A DNA stretch of 64,000 nucleotides from Hyphomicrobium sp. NDB2Meth4 (GTDB lineage Bacteria > Pseudomonadota > Alphaproteobacteria > Rhizobiales > Hyphomicrobiaceae): contig NZ_FPEJ01000013.1 of the NCBI RefSeq assembly GCF_900117445.1, positions 62,001-126,000 of the forward strand, in the 5' to 3' direction. Within the stretch, counting starts at the first letter, position 1; each line of letters begins with the position of its first letter. The notes under the pieces were generated by a model. That model saw only the letters and a list, made by a program, of their open reading frames with translations, was not told the DNA's origin and did no database searches. Both the position numbers and the translations under genes were made by a program. Below are positions 52,845 to 61,106 of this stretch, in pieces.

Positions 52845-54665
52845 ATGCGCAAAAGCGTATTCGCAGGTGCATTGGTTGCGGCGGCTGCCTTTTCGGCACC
52901 GGCGTCGGCCAATGACAGCGTTATCAAGTGTATCGCTGACGAAAATAACTGGTGCATGCAGCAGCATGACTACTCTGCTACCCGTTATTCCAGCCTAGAC
53001 CAGATCAACACCAAGAACGTCGGCAACCTGAAAGTTGCTTGGACGTTCTCGACCGGCGTGCTGCGCGGCCATGAGGGTTCGCCCCTCGTTGTCGGCAACA
53101 CGATGTACCTCCACACCCCGTTCCCGAACATCGTCTACGCTCTCAACCTCGACGACGAGAACCGGATCATCTGGAAGTACGAGCCCAAGCAGGATCCGTC
53201 CGTCATCCCTGTGATGTGCTGCGACACCGTCAACCGCGGTCTGCAGTACGCCGATGGCAAGCTCTTCCTGCATCAGGCTGACACCACGCTCGTCGCTCTC
53301 GATGCCAAGACCGGCAAAGAAGTTTGGAAAGCCGTCAACGGCGATCCGAAGCGCGGCGAAACCGGCACGGGCGCTGCGCTCGTCGTCGGCGATGTCGTGA
53401 TGATCGGTGTGTCGGGTGCCGAGTTCGGCGTCCGCTGCTTCTTCACCGGCTACGACATCAACTCCGGCAAGCGTCTGTGGCGCGGCTACTCGATGGGTCC
53501 GGATGACGAGATCCTGTTCAACCCCGAGAAGACGATGTCTCTCGGCAAGCCGGTTGGTAAGGACTCCTCGCTCAAGACCTGGACCGGCGACCAGTGGAAG
53601 CTGGGCGGCGGCTCGATCTGGGGCTGGTACGCCTGGGATCCCAAGCTGAACCTCGTCTACTACGGCACGGGCAACCCGTCGACGTGGAACCCGGCTCAGC
53701 GCGCTGGACCCGATGGCAAGCAGATCGATCAGAAGTGGTCGATGTCCATCATCGCTCGTAACCCGCAGACCGGCGAGGCAGCCTGGGCCTACCAGATGAC
53801 CCCGTTCGACGAGTGGGACTACGACGGCGTCAACGAGATGATCCTCGTCGACAACATGGAAGTGAAGGGCAAGAAGCATAACGTGCTCGTGCACTTCGAC
53901 CGCAACGGTCTTGGCTACACGGTTGACCGTGAGTCGGGCATTCCGCTCGTTGCTGAGAAGTATGACCCCGTCGTCAACTGGACGACTGGCGTCGATCTCG
54001 ACCCCAAGAGCCCGACCTATGGCCGCCCGGCTGTTGTCGCCTCTAAGTCGACGTTCCTGAACGGTCCCGACGTCAACACCACCGACGTCTGCCCGGCCGC
54101 TCTCGGAACGAAGGACCAGCAGCCTGCTGCTTACTCTCCTCTGACGGGTCTCTTCTACGTGCCGACGAACCACGTCTGCATGGACTACGAGCCCTTCAAG
54201 GTCGAGTACACGGCCGGTCAGCCCTACGTTGGTGCCACGCTCTCCATGTATCCGCCGAAGGGCGAGAGCCACATGGGTAACTTCATCGCGTGGGATGCCT
54301 CCAAGGGTAAGATCGTCTGGTCGAACAAGGAGCAGTTCTCGGTGTGGTCGGGTGTTCTCACCACCGCTGGCGGCATCGCCTGCGTCGGCACCCTCGAGGG
54401 CTACTTCAAGTGCGTCGATCAGAAGGACGGCAAGGAGCTCTATAAGAACCGCACGCCGTCGGGCATCATCGGCAACGTGTTCACCTACGGACACAAGGGC
54501 AAGCAGTACGTCGGCGTCTTCTCGGGCGTCGGTGGTTGGGCCGGTATCGGTCTGGCAGCTGGCCTGACGAACCCGACCGATGGTCTGGGTGCTGTGGGTG
54601 GCTACGCTGGTCTGAACAGCTACACCGCTCTCGGTGGTTCGCTGACGGTCTGGTCGCTGCCATAA
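52845..54665 (+). CDS. xoxF: Lanthanide-dependent methanol dehydrogenase XoxF
   Basis: Periplasmic PQQ enzyme oxidising methanol (and possibly formaldehyde). The 606-residue precursor has a signal peptide cleaved after ASA. The adjacent-Cys disulfide ring is at Cys125-Cys126 (MCCDTVNRG), with metal ligands Glu193 (GAEFGVR) and Asn277 (GTGNPS). Catalytic Asp325 is followed two residues later by Asp327 in [10 protein letters not shown]; that second Asp replaces the Ala of calcium MxaF and marks a lanthanide enzyme. Tryptophan-docking blades are seen along the whole length. There is no mxaI-type small-subunit gene nearby. AATGGAGGAAG precedes the ATG. xoxG and xoxJ follow after a structured 216-bp spacer. 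Confidence 0.98.
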   Translation: MRKSVFAGALVAAAAFSAPASANDSVIKCIADENNWCMQQHDYSATRYSSLDQINTKNVGNLKVAWTFSTGVLRGHEGSPLVVGNTMYLHTPFPNIVYALNLDDENRIIWKYEPKQDPSVIPVMCCDTVNRGLQYADGKLFLHQADTTLVALDAKTGKEVWKAVNGDPKRGETGTGAALVVGDVVMIGVSGAEFGVRCFFTGYDINSGKRLWRGYSMGPDDEILFNPEKTMSLGKPVGKDSSLKTWTGDQWKLGGGSIWGWYAWDPKLNLVYYGTGNPSTWNPAQRAGPDGKQIDQKWSMSIIARNPQTGEAAWAYQMTPFDEWDYDGVNEMILVDNMEVKGKKHNVLVHFDRNGLGYTVDRESGIPLVAEKYDPVVNWTTGVDLDPKSPTYGRPAVVASKSTFLNGPDVNTTDVCPAALGTKDQQPAAYSPLTGLFYVPTNHVCMDYEPFKVEYTAGQPYVGATLSMYPPKGESHMGNFIAWDASKGKIVWSNKEQFSVWSGVLTTAGGIACVGTLEGYFKCVDQKDGKELYKNRTPSGIIGNVFTYGHKGKQYVGVFSGVGGWAGIGLAAGLTNPTDGLGAVGGYAGLNSYTALGGSLTVWSLP

Positions 54666-54673
54666 GTCGACGA

Positions 54674-54722
54674 CATACGGACAATGGACCGGCGCGGGTT
54701 TCCCGCGCCGGTCTTCCGTATG
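54674..54722 (+). terminator. Long stem-loop after xoxF (attenuator or mRNA 3' stabiliser)
   Basis: GACCGGCGCGGG (54687-54698) pairs perfectly with CCCGCGCCGGTC (54702-54713) around a three-base loop. Outside it CATACGGA (54674-54681) pairs with TCCGTATG (54715-54722). No T-run follows, so it may attenuate xoxGJ or protect the xoxF 3' end rather than fully terminate. Confidence 0.75.
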
Positions 54723-54779
54723 AATGGAACACGCTGAATTGAATTAGCGGTTCATCCACGAAGGTCGCCAATTCGCAGC

Positions 54780-54816
54780 GCAACATTGCAAAATGGTATG
54801 ACATTTTGCCTGTTGC
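54780..54816. repeat. Two-step inverted repeat upstream of xoxG
   Basis: GCAAAAT (54788-54794) and ATTTTGC (54803-54809) are perfect complements with an 8-base centre, flanked by GCAAC (54780-54784) and GTTGC (54812-54816). It lies about 65 bp before xoxG, beyond the post-xoxF hairpin, as an operator or second RNA structure might. Confidence 0.6.
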
Positions 54817-54881
54817 ACCGTGCTAATTGGCAACCCAAATGTAAAACCATCTATCGTAGTCCGAGCAGATAGGGGAAACGC

Positions 54882-55457
54882 GTGAGAAGGATTAGTTTTG
54901 CCATTGCTGCCGCCATTGCGCTTGGGGGCGTATGGGGTTCGGCCATGGCTGAAGATGTGCAGCCGGGTTTGCAGAAAGAAGTGACCCTCGCCGACGGCTG
55001 TCTCAGCCAGGAAGGCGCAGAGTTCAAAGACGGCAAGTGGGTTCTGCCCGACGGCACGCCGACGTTCCATGTCTGCCACAAGGACGACAAGTACGTCGTC
55101 GACTGGGCAACGTATAACGGCTACCGCCGCTATCACGGTGAGTGCCACGTGTGCCACGGCCCGAATGGTCTCGGCTCCACGTATGCGCCCGCGCTCGCGC
55201 ACTCGCTGCAGACGATGGATTACGGGACGTTCCTCGGCACCGTCGCCAGCGGTCGTACGCGCGATGAAGCCGGCACAAAGTTCGTCATGCCCGCGTTCGG
55301 CGACAACAAAAACGTGATGTGCTTCATCAACGACCTCTACGTATATCTGAAGGCACGTTCCTTCGAGGCGCTGCCGGCTGGACAGCTCGGCGGTCGCAAT
55401 CGCGATGAGAAGCCGCAACAGGCCAGAGACGAAGAGAAGGCTTGCCTTGGATCATAG
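54882..55457 (+). CDS. xoxG: Cytochrome cL, electron acceptor of XoxF
   Basis: Periplasmic monoheme c-type cytochrome of 191 residues that takes electrons from XoxF. It has a signal peptide (cleavage after AMA), a conserved Cys at 40, the heme site Cys88-His-Val-Cys91-His92 in YHGECHVCHGPNGLGSTYAPAL, and a likely axial Met136 in KFVMPAFG. VMCFINDLYVYLKARS and a Lys/Glu-rich tail follow, as in MxaG/XoxG proteins. It starts 216 bp after xoxF, and its 3' end overlaps the likely start of xoxJ. Confidence 0.95.
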   Translation: MRRISFAIAAAIALGGVWGSAMAEDVQPGLQKEVTLADGCLSQEGAEFKDGKWVLPDGTPTFHVCHKDDKYVVDWATYNGYRRYHGECHVCHGPNGLGSTYAPALAHSLQTMDYGTFLGTVASGRTRDEAGTKFVMPAFGDNKNVMCFINDLYVYLKARSFEALPAGQLGGRNRDEKPQQARDEEKACLGS

Positions 55458-56319
55458 GAAGCATACGAAGCTAGACGCATTAGTCGGGGCCGCCCTGGGC
55501 GGCCTCGTCTTGTTTTCAGCAATGATTGGCTCGGCCCACGCTGTCGAAGGCCACCGATCTGATCTTGTAAATCGCAAGGTTCTGCGCGTATGCGCAGATC
55601 CTGCAAACCTTCCTTTCTCGGATGAGAAAAAAGAAGGCTTTGAAAACAAGATTGCTGACATTATTGGCGATGAGCTCGGCGTGCCCGTGGAATACACGTG
55701 GTTCCCGCAAGCCGTAGGCTTTACGCGCAACACGCTGCTCGCCAAACGCTGCGATGTAATCATCGGCACCGGGCAGGGCGATGATTTGGTGCTCAACACC
55801 AACGCGCTTTATCGCTCGGCATATGCGCTCGTTTACAAACCTGGTACCGGACTCGATGGTGTCGAGAGCATTTTCGATCCGCGCCTGAAGGACAAACACA
55901 TCGGTGTCGTTCAGGGCACGCCGTCAGCGACGCTGGTCGCCAAAGCTGGCCTGATGGGCTATGCGCGCCCCTATCGTCTGATGGTCGATCGCCGCTACGA
56001 CGACCCTTCCGCCGAGATGGTGAAGGACATTCGCGACGGGAAGATCGAGGCTGGCGTCATGTGGGGCCCGATCGCCGGCTACTACGCATCGCGCAACGGC
56101 GACAAGCTGACCGTCGTGCCTCTCGTTCAGGATGCAGGCAAGGCCGGCCGCGTCGACTTCCGCATCACCATGGGAGTTCGCCAGGGCGATGATCTGTGGA
56201 AGCGCAAGCTCAACGACGTCATCCGCAAGCGTCAGGCAGACATAGACAAGGTGCTGCTCGACTACGGCGTGCCGATGATCGATGAGGACAACAAGCCGAT
56301 CACGTCGCCGCGCAGCTAG
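55405..56319 (+). CDS. xoxJ: XoxJ periplasmic accessory protein
   Basis: Exported bacterial solute-binding-like protein of about 304 residues that helps mature or activate XoxF. It has a signal segment (LDALVGAALGGLVLFSAMIGSAHA), then VLRVCADPANLPFSDEKKEGFENKIADIIGDELG, PVEYTWFPQAVGFTRNTL, RCDVIIGTGQGDDLVLNTNALYRSAYALVYK and VDFRITMGVR in the MxaJ/XoxJ layout. The ATG at 55405 overlaps xoxG by 53 bp. An in-frame TTG at 55447, with GAGAAGG six bases upstream, may be the true start and would leave an 11-bp overlap. Confidence 0.94.
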   Translation: MRSRNRPETKRRLALDHRKHTKLDALVGAALGGLVLFSAMIGSAHAVEGHRSDLVNRKVLRVCADPANLPFSDEKKEGFENKIADIIGDELGVPVEYTWFPQAVGFTRNTLLAKRCDVIIGTGQGDDLVLNTNALYRSAYALVYKPGTGLDGVESIFDPRLKDKHIGVVQGTPSATLVAKAGLMGYARPYRLMVDRRYDDPSAEMVKDIRDGKIEAGVMWGPIAGYYASRNGDKLTVVPLVQDAGKAGRVDFRITMGVRQGDDLWKRKLNDVIRKRQADIDKVLLDYGVPMIDEDNKPITSPRS

Positions 56320-56331
56320 TCGAGTGCCCCA

Positions 56332-57030
56332 ATGACGTCTGCCATCACGTATGGAAGCGTTTGGGCGCGAAGTGCGCGTGCAGGATGCTGCCTGAGCCTG
56401 CTTGCAGTCGGCCTACTGGTTCTAGCCGACCTAGGAGCGACCGCAACGTGGGCGGCGGAGCCAGCTGCCTCCGCGGCCTCGACTTCCGGGGCCGCTCCCC
56501 ATCCTGACGTGCCACCCGCCGCCGACGATGCGGCCGCAGACACCGAGCCCGCAGCGGAGCCCGAGGGCTACCGCATGGACCAATTCCGCTCTCCCGTGCC
56601 GGCAACGCTCAAGGGCGCGCACGTCCTCACCAACGATGCGGCGGCGGACCTCTGGAACAAGAGCGGCGCCATCTTCATCGACGTCTACCCACAGGCGCCC
56701 AAACCGCCAAATCTGCCCGCTGGTACCTTCTGGCGCGATCCTAGCCACCGCAGCATAGAGGGTGCGGTATGGCTGCCAAACGTCGGCTATGGCGCTCTGT
56801 CGGATGAAATGGACGCGCACTTCCGCGACGCGCTGAAGACGCTGTCGATGGGCAAGTCAGATGCCCCGCTGGTCTTCTTCTGTCTCAAGGACTGCTGGAT
56901 GTCGTGGAACGCCGCCAAGCGGGCCATCGAGTACGGCTACACCAACGTCATGTGGTACCGAGACGGCGCCGATGGCTGGCAGGAGTTGGGCTATCCGCTC
57001 GTGGAGCTGAAGAAGTACGCCGGCTCCTAG
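56332..57030 (+). CDS. PQQ-dependent catabolism-associated Cys-Cys-Trp rhodanese-like protein
   Basis: A 232-residue exported protein. A hydrophobic N-terminus (residues 18-42) and an Ala/Pro/Asp-rich linker lead to a rhodanese-like domain: LTNDAAADLWNKSGAIFIDVYPQ, GTFWRDPSHRSIEGAVWLPN and FFCLKDCWMSWNAAKRAIEYGYTNVMWYRDGADGWQELGYP. The Cys184/Cys188-Trp189 motif is the hallmark of the family named for its CXXCW-type motif that accompanies PQQ alcohol dehydrogenases. It may handle sulfur or thiol redox in the periplasm. It starts 12 bp after xoxJ and is likely in the xox transcript. Confidence 0.88.
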   Translation: MTSAITYGSVWARSARAGCCLSLLAVGLLVLADLGATATWAAEPAASAASTSGAAPHPDVPPAADDAAADTEPAAEPEGYRMDQFRSPVPATLKGAHVLTNDAAADLWNKSGAIFIDVYPQAPKPPNLPAGTFWRDPSHRSIEGAVWLPNVGYGALSDEMDAHFRDALKTLSMGKSDAPLVFFCLKDCWMSWNAAKRAIEYGYTNVMWYRDGADGWQELGYPLVELKKYAGS

Positions 57031-57125
57031 CTCGCGGCACAGCGCCTAGCCTGTGGCTACCGGCGGCGGCGCGTGCCCACCGTTGCACGCCGCGCCGATC
57101 CGCCAGATTTCTGCCTGCTTCAGCC

Positions 57126-58043
57126 TCAGCTCTTCATTTCGGCGCGGATCAGGCGCGAGATCTCGAATGCGCGCTGCTCGATCAGCGTCGGCACTTCGCA
57201 CGCCAGCGTGAGATTCTGCTGCCGCTCCTGGAAGATGCGCGCGTTCCAATTGTATTCCTGCTGCTCCGGAGAGAGCTGGGTCTCCGTCGGCAGCAGCTCG
57301 TCGGTGGCTGCAAGGCCCTTCTCTGCAAGCTTCTGCCCCTCGCGCTCTAGCTCGGCAGCGCGCGCTTTTTGCCGGCGCTGAAACTCTTCCACCTTCCCCA
57401 TCACGAATTGGCGGTCGGTATTGATGTCATGCAGGAAGCTGGCAAACAGCTCGGTTAGTTTCTGGTCGCGCTCCGCTTCGGGGATGGATGCGGCGTATTC
57501 CTTGATCGCCTTCTCTGCATCCTCTGTTGAAACGCGCCGGCTCTCTAGAATGTCAGTCAGGTTGCGAACAGCCGGATCGAAGTCTTTGATGTTCTCAATC
57601 GATGGGCCGTCCCAGATCTGCCCGGCTGATATGATCGGCACCTTCCGCTGCACGCATGGCCAGTCCGGACTCCCGAGCACCGCGGATGGCGAGAAGTCGA
57701 CGGCTGCATTGCTTTCGGGCGTGACCGGCGACGGCGCAAAGGCTGGATGCTGGCTGGCTCCTAGTGGCTCGGCTTCCATGCCACCGGCGCGCGCGCCAGG
57801 GACGACGCCTGGGGCGATGCCAGGCTGAGGCTCGAGACCGCCGGGATGCGCGCCAGGAACGACGCCCGGAGCCAGCCCAGGTGCGAGATCTGGAGCCGCT
57901 TCGACCTTCGCCGGCGCGTCTTTGCCGGCTGCCTTGTCCTCGGCAAAGGTGGCTGTGCTTGCGAGGATCGCGAGGGCGCTGGCCATCGCTGCACATCTCA
58001 TCATCCGCGTCATGGCGCTATCCTGCTTGTTGTTGGCTTTCAT
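57126..58043 (-). CDS. Exported protein with Pro-Gly repeats, last gene of the ABC operon
   Basis: A 305-residue exported protein of unknown function. Residues 11-34 form a signal peptide. Residues about 52-93 are a Pro/Gly/Val/Ala repeat (LAPGLAPGVVPGA, then IAPGVVPGARAGG). The folded part has SPDWPCVQRKVPIISAGQIWDGP with a lone Cys near 128, then long helices rich in Glu, Arg and Gln (about 160-265) and LTLACEVPTLIEQRAFEISRLIRAE at the end, where a second Cys sits. It begins 3 bp after the ABC permease stop with GGAGC upstream, so it belongs to that operon. Confidence 0.78.
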   Translation of the reverse strand: MKANNKQDSAMTRMMRCAAMASALAILASTATFAEDKAAGKDAPAKVEAAPDLAPGLAPGVVPGAHPGGLEPQPGIAPGVVPGARAGGMEAEPLGASQHPAFAPSPVTPESNAAVDFSPSAVLGSPDWPCVQRKVPIISAGQIWDGPSIENIKDFDPAVRNLTDILESRRVSTEDAEKAIKEYAASIPEAERDQKLTELFASFLHDINTDRQFVMGKVEEFQRRQKARAAELEREGQKLAEKGLAATDELLPTETQLSPEQQEYNWNARIFQERQQNLTLACEVPTLIEQRAFEISRLIRAEMKS

Positions 58044-58046
58044 CGC

Positions 58047-59126
58047 TCATGCTCCAGCGCCCGGACCGCCGCGACGGGCGATCAGGCCTTTCGAGGGGTT
58101 GTATGCATAGATCGCCGCGCCGAGGAAAACGGCCGTGCAGGCGAGAACGATCCCCAGCGACGGCCAATCGACCTGCCCGTAGAGGGCAAAGCGGATAACC
58201 TCGACCGCGTGAGTGAATGGGTTGAGCTGGCAGAGCTCGTAAAGGAGCATGCTCGACTCCTTCACGCGCCACAGCGGATAGAGCGCGGACGAGGCGAAGA
58301 ACATCGGGAAGATGACGAAGTTCATCACGCCCGCGAAGTTCTCCAGCTGCTTGATTACCGACGACATGAACAGTGCCAGCGAGCCGAGCATCAGTCCGGC
58401 AACCACCAGGGCCGGCGCAACTGCGATGTAGTTCATCGATGGCGGCCCGAGGTTCCAGTAGTAGATCACGGCGATTATGGCGCCGATCTCGAACGCCCCC
58501 GCAACCATGAGCGCTCTCTGCATGAACCGCTCCGAGAACATCTCCGTCGCCGAGTTGAAGATGTGAAGCGCGAATATGCCGGCGGGCGCAGCCAGCAGAA
58601 GGGGATAGCCCCAGCCTGTGAGCTCTCCCTCCCAGAAATAGAAGATGGCAAGGAACACATAAGCCTGGATCGCCGCCACCGCGACGCCGCCGATCAGCTT
58701 GGAGACCAGCAGGAACGAGCGCGGAAACGGGCTGACGAGCAGCGTGCGCATCGCGCCTGTTTCGCGGTCGTAGACCATCGACAGCGACGATTGCATCGCG
58801 TTGAACAGCAGGATCATGCCCAGCAGGCCCGGCACCACGTACACCTCATAGAGGACATACGTCTCGTACGGAGGAATGATCGATACGCCTAGCGTCTGCC
58901 GGAAACCGGCAGCGAAAATGAACAGCCAGATCAGCGGCCGCACCAGTGCGGACATGAAACGCTCGCGCTGATGCAGGTAGCGCAGCACTTCGCGCCAGAC
59001 GATGCCCTTGAAGCAGGTGAAGTAAGCGCGCAGGCCAAGCCGCGGTGGCTCGGCGCCCCACGCCTGTTCGCTTATCGACGTGGTCGCCGCCGAGCCATGC
59101 TGGATGGTGGAGCTCATGGCGGTCAT
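58047..59126 (-). CDS. ABC-2 type transporter permease (PQQ-associated)
   Basis: A 359-residue inner-membrane permease with six predicted segments. Evidence: WREVLRYLHQRERFMSALVRPLIWLFIFAAGF in the first part, MQSSLSMVYDRETGAMRTLLVSPFPRSFLLVSKLIGG near 115-150 (the ABC-2 signature loop), FFASSALYPLWRV near 285 and LCQLNPFTHAVEVIRFALYG near 305. It belongs with the alcohol/PQQ-dependent ABC permeases seen beside quinoprotein dehydrogenases. It overlaps the ATPase gene by 4 bp. ABC-2 permeases usually export, so the direction of transport is uncertain. Confidence 0.9.
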   Translation of the reverse strand: MTAMSSTIQHGSAATTSISEQAWGAEPPRLGLRAYFTCFKGIVWREVLRYLHQRERFMSALVRPLIWLFIFAAGFRQTLGVSIIPPYETYVLYEVYVVPGLLGMILLFNAMQSSLSMVYDRETGAMRTLLVSPFPRSFLLVSKLIGGVAVAAIQAYVFLAIFYFWEGELTGWGYPLLLAAPAGIFALHIFNSATEMFSERFMQRALMVAGAFEIGAIIAVIYYWNLGPPSMNYIAVAPALVVAGLMLGSLALFMSSVIKQLENFAGVMNFVIFPMFFASSALYPLWRVKESSMLLYELCQLNPFTHAVEVIRFALYGQVDWPSLGIVLACTAVFLGAAIYAYNPSKGLIARRGGPGAGA

Positions 59127-59899
59127 GCAGCGAGTTCCTCGGTTGCCGAGCCGGTCAACTTGCGGAACGCGTCGCTGACGGTCTTTGTTTCAGTCTTGGC
59201 GAGCATTTCCGGCACTGTGCCCGTAAACAGAACCCTGCCCTTGTGCAGCACCACGACGAGATCGGTCGGCCGCACTTCGTCGAAAAGGTGCGTCGCCCAC
59301 AGAACGCTCAAACCTTCCTTTTCCACCAGCGAGCGCACGATATTGACGACGCTCTCGCGCGAGCCGATGTCGAGCCCGACCGTCGGTTCGTCCAGCAGCA
59401 ACAGGGAAGGCTGATGTAGCAGCGAACGTGCGATTTCGACCCGCCGCGACTGACCGCCCGAAAGGTTGCGCACTTTTTCTTTCGCGCGATCTGCAAGACC
59501 GACGATTTGCAGCGCGCGTTCGGTGCGCCGGCGCGCCTCGCTGCCGTGAATGCCGTGCAGGGCGCAGTGATAAAGAAGGTTCTGCTTCAGCGACAGGTCC
59601 AGATCGAGTGTACGGCTCTGGAACACCACGCCGAGCCGCTGCAGCGCCGCCATCGCGCGCCGACGGATGTTGTGCCCGAAGATGCGGATTTCGCCGGTGA
59701 CGTTGTCGTACAAACGCGTGATCAGCGCGAACAGCGTCGACTTGCCCGCGCCGTTGAGACCGAGCAGCACGACGAAGCGCCCGCGCGGGATCTCTAACGA
59801 CACGTCCTTCAGCGCAGCGTTGTCGCCAAAGCTGTGGCTGACGTTGTTGACGACCAGCGCAGGCGCGCTTGCCTCGGTCGGGTTGGGGTCATCTGCCAT
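59123..59899 (-). CDS. ABC transporter ATP-binding protein (PQQ-associated)
   Basis: A 258-residue ATPase: Walker A GLNGAGKST, Q-loop VVFQSRTLDLDLS, signature LSGGQSRRVEIARSLL, Walker B LLLLDEPTVGLD and H-loop ATHLFDE are all intact. The Gln-Ser-Arg Q-loop and ILRIFGHN-type region (IRIFGHNIRRRAM) match ATPases of PQQ-dependent-catabolism ABC systems. The ATG at 59899 is a usual family start (MADDPNPTEASAPALVV), though the frame runs on to 59977. The 179 bp before it separate it from the beta-propeller gene. Confidence 0.93.
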   Translation of the reverse strand: MADDPNPTEASAPALVVNNVSHSFGDNAALKDVSLEIPRGRFVVLLGLNGAGKSTLFALITRLYDNVTGEIRIFGHNIRRRAMAALQRLGVVFQSRTLDLDLSLKQNLLYHCALHGIHGSEARRRTERALQIVGLADRAKEKVRNLSGGQSRRVEIARSLLHQPSLLLLDEPTVGLDIGSRESVVNIVRSLVEKEGLSVLWATHLFDEVRPTDLVVVLHKGRVLFTGTVPEMLAKTETKTVSDAFRKLTGSATEELAA

Positions 59900-60078
59900 G
59901 TTGATGTGACGATTGCACCGCAAGCCTCCTATTTCAAGCCATTGGAAACGTTGATCGTTTCTCTTCGGCTTGGCCACGCGGAGCGTTGCGGCCGTTCGCC
60001 TTCTCTCGTTGTCGAGCGGGTTTGTCCTTGTCCTGGAGGCCGCCGAAAGCCTCGATAGAACGGCGAAAATTCAAACGA

Positions 60079-61062
60079 CTAGAACGGAGCAACGACGATG
60101 CCCCAGGGGTAGCGCCCGGTGCGGATCGATTTGATCACCTTGAGCGCCGCAACATCTATCACCGAAACGTCGTTAGACGCACCATTGGTGGTGAGCAGCT
60201 GCTTGCCATCGGGCGTGAAGGCCATCTGCCAGACGCGCTGGCCGACGAGCAGATACTTTTTCACCTGCAGCGTTTCGGTATCGATCACCGCTACTCGGTT
60301 GGCAGGTCCGAGCGCGACGAACGCCGTCTTGCCGTCCTGCGTGATGCGCACGCCCACCGGCTGAATGGCTTCCTTCGTAACGCCCGGAATCTCGAAGCGA
60401 ACCTTGCCGATCACCTTGCGGTCGGCTGGATTGATCACCGTGACGGTACCGCCGATTTCCGAACTCACCCACAGCTGCGTGCCAGCGGGATTGAAGATCG
60501 CCACGCGCGGACGGCTGTCGACCAGAACGTTGTCGAACGTCTTGTGTGTGGTGGTGTCGATGAAGTGGGCCATATTCGTCGTTTCCGACGTGTTGACCAG
60601 CACTTTGCCGTCGGGGCTCATGCCCATGCCTTCCGGCTCGACGCCGACGGGAATGTCACCGATGATCTTGCCGCTCTGGATATCGACGACGGTGACGAGG
60701 TTGTCGTCCTCGTTCGCGACATACAGCGGATTGCCCGACGGATGCAGGATCAGCAACTCGGGGTCGGGACCAGAAGGTAATGTCTTGATGAGCTGATAGG
60801 TCTTCGTGTCATAGACTTGGATGATGTTGTCGTCGCTGGTGCAGACGATCAGCCACTTGGCATCATTCGACAGAATGACACCGCGCGGGCGCTGGCCAAC
60901 GGGGAATGTTTTGATCACCTCGAGCTTCTCTGTGTCGATCACCGACACGGAGTTGTCTTTCTCGTTGGTGACGAACGCGGTGTAGGCATTGGCCGCTGGC
61001 ATCGGCAGGGCGAGGGCCGAGAGGGTGCCGAGTAACAGGGCGCCAACCTTGATGCGCTTCAC
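60079..61062 (-). CDS. PQQ-dependent catabolism-associated beta-propeller protein
   Basis: A 327-residue periplasmic protein: signal peptide (cleavage after ANA), then seven YVTN-type blades, for example TAFVTNEKDNSVSVIDTEKLEVIKTFPVGQRPRG in two strands, VYDTKTYQLIKTLPSGPDPE, VTVVDIQSGKIIGDIPVGVEPEGMGM and VSVIDVAALKVIKSIRTGRYPWG. GTG 61062 is the start, with GGAGGA seven bases upstream; the frame runs further. The gene follows the binding-protein gene by 44 bp. Such propellers accompany this ABC system and may scaffold or bind cofactor. Confidence 0.88.
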   Translation of the reverse strand: MKRIKVGALLLGTLSALALPMPAANAYTAFVTNEKDNSVSVIDTEKLEVIKTFPVGQRPRGVILSNDAKWLIVCTSDDNIIQVYDTKTYQLIKTLPSGPDPELLILHPSGNPLYVANEDDNLVTVVDIQSGKIIGDIPVGVEPEGMGMSPDGKVLVNTSETTNMAHFIDTTTHKTFDNVLVDSRPRVAIFNPAGTQLWVSSEIGGTVTVINPADRKVIGKVRFEIPGVTKEAIQPVGVRITQDGKTAFVALGPANRVAVIDTETLQVKKYLLVGQRVWQMAFTPDGKQLLTTNGASNDVSVIDVAALKVIKSIRTGRYPWGIVVAPF

Positions 61063-61106
61063 GAAGCTTCCTCCTGAGATACTTTTCTTAGCCGGCAGTC
61101 TGGCGT

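Noticed and set aside
52995-54494. A 499-codon minus-strand open frame opposite xoxF
   Set aside because: xoxF has all catalytic residues and a ribosome site; the antisense product is low-complexity and unlike any family.
57068-57097. GC-rich dyad between the convergent CxxxCW and Pro-Gly repeat genes
   Set aside because: Only a 6-bp stem (GCGTGC/GCACGC) is perfect and no T-run follows, so I did not list it as a terminator.
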